Source: Actinomycetota bacterium | Lineage (GTDB): Bacteria; Actinomycetota; Actinomycetes; Mycobacteriales; Micromonosporaceae | DNA: 7,551 nucleotides | NCBI GenBank assembly: GCA_005885115.1 | Contig: VAXX01000480.1 | Location: 1-7,551 of the forward strand | Direction: 5' to 3' | In this document: piece by piece, positions 1 to 6,298 of the stretch | How the letters are laid out: the number at the start of each line of letters is the position of its first letter | Numbering within the stretch: position 1 is the stretch's first letter | The notes under the pieces: model-generated | Told to the model about the DNA's origin: nothing | The model's input: the letters and a program-made list of their open reading frames with translations, nothing else | The model's database searches: none | Position numbers and translations under genes: made by a program

Positions 1-669
1 AACGTCAAGGTCGGCGAACTCCAGGGTCAGGGCCTGCAGAAGTGCCTGACCGACATGGGCGTCACCAAGCCCACCGTGGCCGAGCTCAACGGCTCCCCCA
101 CCGACAACAACGCCACCCTGTTCGCCCAGGGGTACAACTCGGTGCTGGATCCCCTGTACGCCAACGGAACCTTCGTCAAGGGGCCCAACCAGTCGGTACC
201 GGACTGGGACAACACCCAGGCCGGCACCATCTTCGAGCAGATGCTCACCAGTACCTCGGCCATCAAGGGGGTCCTGGTCGCCAACGACGGCATGGCCAAC
301 TCGGTGATCTCGGTGCTGAAGAAGAACAGCCTCAACGGCAAGGTACCGGTCACCGGGCAGGACGCGACCGTGCAGGGGTTGCAGCACATCCTCGACGGCG
401 ACCAGTGCGTGACCGTGTACAAGGCGGTCAAGAAGGAGGCCAAGTCGACCGCCGACCTCGCGGTCGCGCTGGCCAAGGGGCAGAACCCGTCCACCACCCA
501 GTCGCTGAAGGACCCGACCAGCGGTAAGGACGTCAAGTCGGTCCTGGAGACGCCGGTGGCGATCTACAAGGACAACGTCAAGGACGTCGTCGCCGACGGG
601 TACGTGTCCAAGAACGACCTGTGCGCCGGGGCGTACGCCGCCAAGTGCACGGCGGCCGGGATCAGCTGA
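1..669 (+). CDS. xylF: XylF-like sugar ABC transporter substrate-binding protein (3' part)
   Basis: This is the C-terminal 222 residues of a periplasmic-binding-protein-like (type 1) sugar-binding protein, which delivers a sugar, probably xylose or a related pentose, to the membrane permease. The frame is open from base 1, so the start, signal peptide and first lobe lie upstream. Full-length family members are usually about 330-370 residues. XylF-like landmarks seen are LVANDGMA, the GKVPVTGQDA strand with its ligand-contacting Asp, and GDQCVTVYK. The late segments around TPVAIYKDNV and the Cys-containing end (CAGAYAAKC) resemble actinobacterial members. It is followed after 67 bases, including a stem-loop, by the ATPase and permease genes of the same importer. 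The family is clear; the exact sugar cannot be read from the sequence and xylose is inferred from similarity. The internal ATG at base 55 is not the start. Confidence 0.9.
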   Translation, partial: NVKVGELQGQGLQKCLTDMGVTKPTVAELNGSPTDNNATLFAQGYNSVLDPLYANGTFVKGPNQSVPDWDNTQAGTIFEQMLTSTSAIKGVLVANDGMANSVISVLKKNSLNGKVPVTGQDATVQGLQHILDGDQCVTVYKAVKKEAKSTADLAVALAKGQNPSTTQSLKDPTSGKDVKSVLETPVAIYKDNVKDVVADGYVSKNDLCAGAYAAKCTAAGIS

Positions 670-673
670 CCGT

Positions 674-715
674 TCGGTGTCCCGGCGCCCGCGACCGCGG
701 GTGCCGGGGCACCGA
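674..715 (+). promoter_or_regulatory. Intercistronic stem-loop between xylF and xylG
   Basis: The arms 674-692 and 697-715 pair over 19 positions with no mismatch, counting two G-U wobbles (680/709 and 687/702), and close a four-base loop GACC. The structure begins 5 bases after the xylF stop and ends 11 bases before the xylG ribosome binding site (GGAGGAG, 727-733). No T-run follows, so it is not a classical intrinsic terminator. In several ABC operons a hairpin after the binding-protein gene stabilises the upstream mRNA or causes partial termination, giving excess binding protein over membrane components. That role is inferred here. Confidence 0.75.
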
Positions 716-736
716 CCGCCAATACCGGAGGAGTCC

Positions 737-1537
737 ATGACCACACCGCTGTTGGAACTGCACGGGATCAACAAGAGCTTCGGCGCGGTACACGTCCTGC
801 GGGACGTGGACTTCACGGTGTACGCCGGTGAGGTGACCGCCCTGGTCGGCGACAACGGGGCCGGCAAGTCCACGCTCGTCAAGTGCGTCGGCGGCATCTA
901 CCCGTACGACTCGGGGGAGTACGTGTTCGACGGGCACCCGGTGCACGTACACAGTCCCCGGGAGGCGGGCGCGCTCGGCGTCGAGATCGTGTACCAGGAC
1001 CTGGCGCTGTGCGACAACCTCGACATCGTCCAGAACATGTTCCTGGGCCGGGAACGGCGCAGCGGGCTGATCCTCGACGAACCCACCATGGAGCAGATGG
1101 CGGCGCAGACGCTGGACCGGCTCAGCGTGCGTACCGTCGCCTCGGTCCGGCAACAGGTCGCCAGCCTCTCCGGCGGCCAGCGGCAGACCGTGGCCATCGC
1201 CAAAGCCGTGCTGTGGAACAGCCGGCTGGTCATCCTCGACGAGCCGACCGCGGCGCTGGGCGTCGCGCAGACCGCGCAGGTGCTGGAGCTGGTCCGCCAG
1301 CTCGCCGACAACGGCCTCGCGGTGGTCCTCATCTCCCACAACATGAACGACGTCTTCGCGGTCGCGGACCGGATCGCCGCCCTGTACCTCGGCCGGATGG
1401 CCGCACAGGTCAAGGCGAGCGACATCACGCACAGCCAGATCGTGGAGCTGATCACCGCCGGACGCAGCGGCGACATCGGCCTGGCGCCCGCGCACGCGTC
1501 CACGGCGGCCGACATCGACCTGGACGAGGTGGACTGA
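737..1537 (+). CDS. xylG: XylG-like sugar ABC transporter ATP-binding protein (single ABC domain)
   Basis: This 266-residue cytoplasmic ATPase energises the sugar importer. Motifs in order are Walker A GDNGAGKST (38-46), Q-loop Q87 in VYQD, ABC signature LSGGQ (144-148), Walker B LVILDEP (164-170) and H-loop His201 in ISHNMND. The run LGVAQTAQVL after Walker B is typical of CUT2 sugar ATPases. Enteric XylG, RbsA and MglA carry two ABC domains in about 500 residues; this protein has one, as in many actinobacterial xylose-type systems, so a homodimer is expected. I chose ATG 737 because GGAGGAG stands 3-9 bases upstream and the family N-terminus (LLELHGINKSFG) begins there. An upstream GTG at 677 would begin inside the stem-loop and add residues unlike the family. 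The stop overlaps the permease start by one base (TGATG), which implies translational coupling. Confidence 0.93.
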   Translation: MTTPLLELHGINKSFGAVHVLRDVDFTVYAGEVTALVGDNGAGKSTLVKCVGGIYPYDSGEYVFDGHPVHVHSPREAGALGVEIVYQDLALCDNLDIVQNMFLGRERRSGLILDEPTMEQMAAQTLDRLSVRTVASVRQQVASLSGGQRQTVAIAKAVLWNSRLVILDEPTAALGVAQTAQVLELVRQLADNGLAVVLISHNMNDVFAVADRIAALYLGRMAAQVKASDITHSQIVELITAGRSGDIGLAPAHASTAADIDLDEVD

Positions 1538-2793
1538 TGGCGGTACAGACCTCCACGGCGGCGCCCATGGCGGCGTCCCCCAACCGCTCGCTGGCCCAGC
1601 ACGTCAGCGGCTACTTCCGCCGGTTGGCCGGTGGGGAACTCGGCGCGCTGCCGGCGGTGGCCGGCCTGCTCGTCCTGTGCCTCATCTTCACCGCGCTGCG
1701 GCCGGTGTTCCCGTCCGCGCGCAACTTCGCCAACCTGTTCACCCAGGGCGCCCAGATCAGCATCATCGCGATGGGACTGGTCTTCGTCCTCCTGCTCGGC
1801 GAGATCGACCTGTCCGCCGGGTTCGCCAGCGGGGTGTGCGCCGCCGTGCTCGCCGAGCTGCTGACCAACTGGCACTGGCCGTGGTACCTGGCCATCCTCA
1901 CCGCACTGGTGACCGGCGTGGTGATCGGCCTCGTCCTCGGGACGTTGGTGGCCAAGGTACGCATCCCGTCGTTCGTGGTGACCCTGGCCGCGTTCCTCGC
2001 CTTCCAGGGCGTCGCGCTGCTGATGCTCAAGAACGGCGCCAACATCTCCGTCTCCGATCCGGTGGTCAACGCCATCGAGAACAAGAACCTGCCGGTCTGG
2101 TTGAGCTGGGTGCTGCTCGTCGCGGTCGTGGTCGGGTACCTGGCGGTGCAGTTGCTGCGGGTACGCAGCCGGGCCGCGCGGGGACTGGGTACCGACCCGC
2201 TGTCCCTGATCGCCATCAAGACCGGCGGGATCGCCGTCCTGGGCGGGCTCGCCGTGTACTTCCTCAACATCGAGCGCAGCTTCAACCCGTTGCGGGTGTC
2301 GTTGCGGGGCGTACCCATCGTGGTACCGCTGATCCTGCTGTTGCTCGTGGTCTGGTCGTTCATCCTCAGCCGCACCGGGTACGGCCGGCACATCTACGCG
2401 GTCGGCGGCAACCGGGAAGCGGCTCGCCGGGCGGGCATCAACGTCGACCGGATCCGGATCTCCGCGTTCGTCATCTGCTCCGGAATGGCCGCGATCGGGG
2501 GAATCGTCGCCGCCAGCCGGGCCAACTCCGTCGACCCCAACACCGGGGGAAGTAACATCCTGCTCTACGCCGTGGGCGCGGCCGTCATCGGTGGTACGAG
2601 CCTGTTCGGCGGCAAGGGGCGGGTACTGGACGCCGTGCTCGGCGGCGCGGTGGTGGCCGTCATCGACAACGGGATGGGGCTCATGGGCTACAGCGCGGGT
2701 ACGAAGTACGTGGTGACCGGGATCGTCCTGCTGGCCGCCGCGGGCATCGACGCGCTGTCCCGGCGGCGGGCCGCCGCCTCCGGACTCCGCTGA
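1537..2793 (+). CDS. xylH: XylH-like sugar ABC transporter permease
   Basis: This 418-residue inner-membrane permease forms the channel of the sugar importer. Hydrophobic helices can be seen at about 38-54, 72-89, 93-110, 115-137, 146-165, 187-206, 228-243, 258-277, 307-326, 340-355, 364-380 and 388-404. Conserved CUT2 permease motifs are GEIDLSAG (88-95), the cytoplasmic coupling stretch YAVGGNREAARRAGI (287-301) and AVIGGTSLFGGKGRV (349-363). The length agrees with XylH, which is longer than RbsC (about 320) because of extra middle helices. The ATG shares one base with the xylG stop. The frame is open far upstream, to before base 900, only because of high GC; the coupled ATG and the MAVQTSTAAP soluble N-terminus mark the real start. 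A gap of 44 bases separates it from the ROK gene. Confidence 0.93.
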   Translation: MAVQTSTAAPMAASPNRSLAQHVSGYFRRLAGGELGALPAVAGLLVLCLIFTALRPVFPSARNFANLFTQGAQISIIAMGLVFVLLLGEIDLSAGFASGVCAAVLAELLTNWHWPWYLAILTALVTGVVIGLVLGTLVAKVRIPSFVVTLAAFLAFQGVALLMLKNGANISVSDPVVNAIENKNLPVWLSWVLLVAVVVGYLAVQLLRVRSRAARGLGTDPLSLIAIKTGGIAVLGGLAVYFLNIERSFNPLRVSLRGVPIVVPLILLLLVVWSFILSRTGYGRHIYAVGGNREAARRAGINVDRIRISAFVICSGMAAIGGIVAASRANSVDPNTGGSNILLYAVGAAVIGGTSLFGGKGRVLDAVLGGAVVAVIDNGMGLMGYSAGTKYVVTGIVLLAAAGIDALSRRRAAASGLR

Positions 2794-2837
2794 TCGGCCG
2801 GTCCCGTCCAGGCGAGAACTTCCGGAGAATCCCCGCC

Positions 2838-3970
2838 ATGCGTCCAGGCCCGAGTCAGGAGGAGATCCGCCGGCAGAACCTCGGCGCGCTGCTGCGCCAG
2901 GTACACGTGCGGGGTGCCCTGTCGCGGGCCGAGCTCACCCTCGCGCTGGGCCTGAACCGGTCCACCATCGGGGCGCTGACCAACGACCTGGCGCTGGCCG
3001 GGCTGGTCCGCGAGGAGCTGCCCAAGGAGACCGGCCGGGCCGGGCGACCGTCCCTGGTCGTCCGGCCCGAGTCGGAGCGGGTGTACGTGTACGCCATCGC
3101 CATCGGGGTGGACCGGATGGTGGCGGCCCGGGTCGGGCTCGGCGGGGTGGTGCTGGACCGGCGGGAGACGGTACGCGGGCGGGGCGAGCCGAGCCATACC
3201 GCCGTGGTCGAACCGCTGGCCGGGTTCGTCCAGCAGATGCAGCGCGCCACGCCGGCGGGCGCGTACCTGATCGGGTGCGGGGTGGCGATCGGCGGGATGG
3301 TCCGGCGCGCCGACGGGATGGTCCGGCTCGGGCCGCACATCGGCTGGGTGGACGCGCCGCTGGGCGAGGCGCTGGCCGACGTACTGCACGTGGAGACGCC
3401 GGTGTCGGTGGCCAACGGCGCCGACCTCGCCGCCCTGGCCGAGCACACCCGGGGCGCGGCGATGGACTCCGACAACGTGATCTACCTGCACGGTGACGTC
3501 GGAATCGGGGGCGGCATCATCGCCGGTGGGCGGTCGGTCGCCGGACACGGCGGGTACGGCGGCAGATCGGCGAGCATGCCCTGCTGCGCGCGGCCGACCG
3601 GGACGGTACCGGGCGGGACGGCATCCTCGCCGTGGTCGAGGCGGCCGCGCGCGGGGACATGGTGGCCCAGGACGCGATCCGGCACGTGGGCGACTGGCTC
3701 GGCTTCGGAGTCGCGAACCTGGTGAACATCTTCAACCCGGAGACGGTCGTGTTCGGCGGTACCCTGCGGGACGTGTACCTGGCGGCGGCGGCCCAGGTAC
3801 GCAGCCGGATCAACCGCAACGCGCTACCGGCGTGCCGGGAGCACGTCCGGCTGCGTACCCCGGAACTGGGCGACGACGCCACGTTGCTGGGCGCCGCGGA
3901 ACTGGCGTTCCAGCGGCTGCTCGCCGATCCGTTGGAGGCCGGGTCCACGGCGGTACCGTCGGAGATCTGA
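2838..3970 (+). pseudogene. ROK-family transcriptional regulator, frame-disrupted, zinc motif missing
   Basis: ROK regulators of sugar operons join an N-terminal winged helix to a sugar-kinase-like domain. The first part reads from ATG 2838 (GGAGA 9 bases upstream) and shows the helix-turn-helix (about residues 26-58: GALSRAELTLALGLNRSTIG), the GRPS linker (69-72), the GCGVAIGGMV glycine-rich stretch and GDVGIGGGIIAGGR (219-232). After GHGGYGG (236-242) this frame turns to unrelated sequence and stops at 3725. The family sequence resumes in another frame from about 3563 (QIGEHALLRAADR) through GFGVANLVNIFNPETVVFGG to TGA 3970. The segment normally lying between, with the zinc-binding CxCGxxGC motif, is absent in all frames. 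The two parts span 1133 bases; adding about 73 restores roughly 401 codons, the usual family size. This fits a deletion of about 70 bases (length 3n+1) or an assembly fault. The kinase-type Asp of N-D-A is Gly194 here. By position it probably regulated, or regulates, the adjacent xylFGH genes. Confidence 0.85.
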
Positions 3971-4039
3971 CCGTCCCGGGACGTACCCCCGACCGGGTCC
4001 TACCCTCGGGCTCCCCCGACGGTCCGAGAGAGGCACGCG
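3971..4039 (+). promoter_or_regulatory. Intergenic region with possible promoter for the lipoprotein gene
   Basis: These 69 bases separate the ROK gene from the lipoprotein gene. They hold a perfect 12-bp palindrome CGTCCCGGGACG (3972-3983) directly after the ROK stop, a TACCCT hexamer (4001-4006) that fits the actinobacterial -10 pattern TAnnnT, and the ribosome binding site GAGAGAGG (4026-4033). I see no convincing -35 box. A separate promoter is plausible because the gene downstream is functionally unrelated to sugar import, but this is inference. Confidence 0.3.
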
Positions 4040-4828
4040 ATGAGAACCACCCACCGGGCAGCCGCCATCCTGTTGCTGGCGTTCGCGCTCGCCGGCTGCG
4101 CCCAGCCGGCCGGGTCGTCGTCGACCGCGGGCGCCGGGCACGCCGGGGGCAGCGCGGGCCTCGGCGCGATCGACGCGAGTACCCCGCCGCCGGCGGCCCC
4201 CGGAGGCGGCGGCAGCGGGCCGGCGGGCGCGCCACCCGCGCCCAGCTATCCCAGCGACGCTGGTCTATATTCACGGGCGGCAGTGAACGCGTGGCTGGCC
4301 GGCGACAACGCCCGGCTGGACCAGTTGCGCGACCCGGCCAACATGCTGTTCCACTCGATCGGGCTGGGCGACTACGACCGGCACTACACGTTCCAGTGGT
4401 GCCAGGGCGCGGCCGGCTCGAGCTACTGCATGTTCTACAACGCGGTCGGCGACGAGCTGCGGCTGCACCTGTTGAACCCCAGGCTCGGTGGCCCGCACGC
4501 CATCATCGACGGCGAGTTCCACCCGTTGACGTTCCCGCCGGACATGCAGGCGTACGCCCAGGAATGCCTGGACGGCTGGAAGGCCGGCAACACCACGCGG
4601 GTCGGCTACCTCACCACCGCCGACGCGCTGGCCCACCTCAACGCGATCGCGACCAGCCACCGCTCGGACGACTGGACCTTCCAGGACGCCCAAGGCGCGG
4701 CCGGCTCCAGCTACCTCACCTGGCGCAACGGCAGCGGCGACCGGATCGTCTTCCGCTTCCACAACCCGGGCGTGGTGCCCGGCGAGGGCCCCCAGCACCG
4801 CATCGTGGACGTGCTCTGGAACCCGTGA
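4040..4828 (+). CDS. Putative lipoprotein with two copies of an uncharacterised domain
   Basis: This is a 262-residue exported protein of unknown function. The N-terminus is a lipoprotein signal: Arg2/Arg6, a hydrophobic core and lipobox LAGC (17-20), so Cys20 should be lipidated and the protein anchored outside the membrane. Residues 23-70 are a Gly/Ser/Ala/Pro-rich tether. The rest contains two related units of about 80-85 residues (about 81-160 and 176-260). Each has an AxxxW-xAG helix, a (Y/W)TFQ strand, the identical string QGAAGSSY, then GD, a hydrophobic strand, NP and GP. Unit 1 has Cys121 and Cys130 flanking the shared string, a likely disulfide; unit 2 has Ala and Leu there, and Cys176 appears unpaired. 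I recall similar Cys-GAAGS-Y-Cys strings in other actinobacterial secreted proteins but know no function. The start has AGAGG 6 bases upstream. The stop overlaps the methyltransferase GTG by four bases. Confidence 0.87.
   Translation: MRTTHRAAAILLLAFALAGCAQPAGSSSTAGAGHAGGSAGLGAIDASTPPPAAPGGGGSGPAGAPPAPSYPSDAGLYSRAAVNAWLAGDNARLDQLRDPANMLFHSIGLGDYDRHYTFQWCQGAAGSSYCMFYNAVGDELRLHLLNPRLGGPHAIIDGEFHPLTFPPDMQAYAQECLDGWKAGNTTRVGYLTTADALAHLNAIATSHRSDDWTFQDAQGAAGSSYLTWRNGSGDRIVFRFHNPGVVPGEGPQHRIVDVLWNP
4280..4519 (+). repeat. Domain unit 1 of the lipoprotein
   Basis: First copy of the internal duplication, residues about 81-160. It contains WLAGDN, YTFQ, QGAAGSSY flanked by Cys121 and Cys130, NAVGDEL and LNP. 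The DNA of the shared GAAGSSY core (4406-4426) differs from copy 2 (4694-4714) at one base, while flanking DNA has diverged strongly. This indicates an old duplication with a conserved core. Confidence 0.75.
4565..4819 (+). repeat. Domain unit 2 of the lipoprotein
   Basis: Second copy, residues about 176-260, with WKAGNT, WTFQ, QGAAGSSY, NGSGDRI and HNP in the same order and almost the same spacing (W to final Y: 46 residues against 45 in copy 1). The two cysteines of copy 1 are replaced by Ala217 and Leu226. Confidence 0.75.
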
Positions 4829-5985
4829 CCCTCGCCCAGCTCCGGACCCCGGCGGGAGCCGCTGCCCTGGAACGGGCGGCGGTTGTCGTCGGGGCCGGCC
4901 CGTTGGTGGCCGCGCAGTCGTTGCGGGCGGCCGGATTCGCGCCGGACCTCGCGGCGGCGGCCCTGACCCAGGCCGGTCTGCGGGCGGCCGCCGTGGGCAA
5001 GTTCGGCGCCGAGGCCGGTTCGATGTTCTTCACCCGGCCCGGTCTGGAGCAGGCGACGCGGCGGGCGGTCGCCAACCGCCGGGCTGCCCGCCTTGCCAAT
5101 TCAGGGGTACGGGTGATCGCCGACCTCGGCTGCGGGATCGGCGCGGACGCGCTCGCCTTCGCCCGGGCCGGAATCCGGGTGCTCGCCGTGGACGCGGACC
5201 CGTTGACCGCGGCGGTCGCGTCGGCCAACGTGGCCGTACTCGGTCTGGACTCCCTCGTCTCGGTGGTGTGTGCCGACGCGACGACCGTGGATCTGTCGAC
5301 AGTGGACGGTGTGTTCTGCGACCCGGCCCGGCGTACCGGTTCGGGGCGGGTGTTCGACCCGAAGGCGTACTCGCCACCATGGGACTTCGTGTCGGCGCTT
5401 TCGACCCGGGTGCCGCGTACCGTGCTCAAGCTCGCACCCGGGATCGACCACGCACTGATCCCGGCGGGCGCCGAAGCCGAGTGGGTATCGGTGGACGGCG
5501 ACGTGGTCGAGGCCTGCTTCTGGTACGGGCCGCTGGCCTCGGTACCCCGTCGGGCGACCCTGCTCCCGTCAGGTGTCCTCCTGACCGGATCGGGCCGGTC
5601 CGGCGCCCCGGTCGGTCCGGTCCGCCGGTACCTGTACGAGCCGGACGGGGCGGTGATCCGGGCGCACCTGGTCGCCGAGTTCGCGTCCACAGTGGACGGT
5701 ACGCTCGCCGACCCGGACATCGCGTACGTGTACGCCGACTCGGTCGTGGCGACCCCGTACGCGCGGTGTTACGAGGTACGGGAGGTGCTGCCGTTCTCGG
5801 TCAAGCGGGTACGGGCGGCACTACGGGAGCGCGGGATCGGTACGTTGACGGTGAAGAAGCGCGGCTCCGCCCTGGACCCGGAGGCGTTCCGGCGGGCGAT
5901 GCGCCTGTCCGGTACGGGTACCGCCACGGTCGTCCTCACCAGGGTCGCCGGCGCCCCCACCGCCCTGATCGTCGATCCCCTGTAG
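4825..5985 (+). CDS. Class I SAM-dependent methyltransferase, THUMP-like family
   Basis: This 386-residue protein has an N-terminal helical region with the family string KFGAEAGSMFFTRPGLEQ (59-76), then a Rossmann-type methyltransferase core: motif I ADLGCGIGADAL (99-110), an acidic end of strand 2 in AVDADP (121-126), ADATTVD (150-156) and the motif-IV-like VFCDPARR (163-170). The C-terminal part (about 300-386), with LPFSVKRVRAALRERGIGTLTVKKRG, resembles the THUMP-like domain seen in actinobacterial members of this family. THUMP-type proteins usually modify RNA, so an RNA substrate is likely, but the substrate is unknown to me. The start is GTG 4825, which overlaps the lipoprotein stop as GTGA and matches the family N-terminus. 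The frame is open much further upstream only because of GC content. It is probably cotranscribed and translationally coupled with the lipoprotein gene. Confidence 0.88.
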   Translation: MTLAQLRTPAGAAALERAAVVVGAGPLVAAQSLRAAGFAPDLAAAALTQAGLRAAAVGKFGAEAGSMFFTRPGLEQATRRAVANRRAARLANSGVRVIADLGCGIGADALAFARAGIRVLAVDADPLTAAVASANVAVLGLDSLVSVVCADATTVDLSTVDGVFCDPARRTGSGRVFDPKAYSPPWDFVSALSTRVPRTVLKLAPGIDHALIPAGAEAEWVSVDGDVVEACFWYGPLASVPRRATLLPSGVLLTGSGRSGAPVGPVRRYLYEPDGAVIRAHLVAEFASTVDGTLADPDIAYVYADSVVATPYARCYEVREVLPFSVKRVRAALRERGIGTLTVKKRGSALDPEAFRRAMRLSGTGTATVVLTRVAGAPTALIVDPL

Positions 5986-6006
5986 TCGCGAGGGTATTCA
6001 TTTCGC

Positions 6007-6012
6007 TATGGT
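6007..6012 (+). promoter_or_regulatory. Probable -10 box of a leaderless toxin-antitoxin promoter
   Basis: TATGGT fits TAnnnT and ends 7 bases before ATG 6020, which would place transcription initiation at that A. No ribosome binding site lies at a normal distance from ATG 6020, or from ATG 6008 (the nearest purine run, GAGGG at 5990-5994, is 13 bases from 6008). CTATG occurs twice, at 6006-6010 and 6018-6022, and could serve as half-sites for the antitoxin. No clear -35 box is visible. Confidence 0.4.
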
Positions 6013-6019
6013 TCAGACT

Positions 6020-6298
6020 ATGTCCAGGACTACTCTCAGCGTGCCCGCGCATGTCCGGGACACGTTCGCGGCGGTAGCGGCCAGCCGGGGCACGACGATG
6101 CTCGCGTTGCTCGAGGACGCCGCCAAGCGACTGGAACGTGAGGAAGCCATGCGGCAGGCGACCGCCTCCTACGAGCGGCTGGCCAGAGAGGACCCGGAGG
6201 GGTTTGCCGACTACCTGGCCGAGGGCCGGGCCTGGGATGCCCTGGCTGCCGATGGACCGGGTGACGCGCGGGACGAGTTTCCCGAGTACAACTCGTGA
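6020..6298 (+). CDS. Type II antitoxin, ribbon-helix-helix-like (MazE-type)
   Basis: This 92-residue protein is the likely antitoxin of the MazF-type toxin encoded directly downstream. Its N-terminus (SRTTLSVPAHVRDTFAAVAA...) looks like a ribbon-helix-helix DNA-binding fold: a short strand, then two helices with SRGTTMLALLEDAAKRLE as the second. The acidic, aromatic C-terminal tail (GRAWDALAADGPGD...FPEYN) is the type of segment that wraps and blocks a MazF dimer. Such antitoxins normally repress their own operon. I prefer ATG 6020 because a -10-like TATGGT stands 7 bases upstream and the predicted DNA-binding strand starts at once; ATG 6008 is in frame and would add four residues (MVQT). The stop overlaps the toxin GTG by four bases. 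GC content is lower here than in flanking genes. Confidence 0.8.
   Translation: MSRTTLSVPAHVRDTFAAVAASRGTTMLALLEDAAKRLEREEAMRQATASYERLAREDPEGFADYLAEGRAWDALAADGPGDARDEFPEYNS

Noticed and set aside
674..715. The stem-loop as a rho-independent terminator
   Set aside because: The sequence after the stem is C-rich with no T-run, and the next gene of the same importer follows within 22 bases.
1067..1087. A second ILDEPT string in the ATPase (residues 111-117), identical to part of Walker B
   Set aside because: It lies in the helical region where homologues have a similar LLDE-x-x-ME segment. The true Walker B is at 164-170, after the LSGGQ signature, so the match is coincidental.
898..2391. Long - strand open frame (497 codons) opposite xylG/xylH
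   Set aside because: It is a GC-driven shadow: the composition is Arg/Ala/Gly/Pro-rich, there is no ribosome binding site, and the + strand carries clear ABC transporter motifs.
3540..3640. Programmed ribosomal frameshift as the explanation for the split ROK gene
   Set aside because: There is no slippery heptamer, and a conserved segment of about 24 residues is missing, which a frameshift would not explain.
3972..3983. 12-bp palindrome CGTCCCGGGACG as an operator or terminator
   Set aside because: A palindrome of this length is expected about twice by chance in a window this size, and no T-run or second copy supports it. It is only mentioned within the intergenic entry.
4716..5720. Long - strand open frame opposite the methyltransferase gene
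   Set aside because: The translated composition (Arg, Ala, Pro, Thr runs) matches no family, while the + strand has intact methyltransferase motifs.
3493..5985. A single 830-codon + frame that could look like a large fusion protein ending in the methyltransferase
   Set aside because: The part before 4825 is out of frame with both the ROK and lipoprotein genes and has no recognisable sequence. The real start is GTG 4825.
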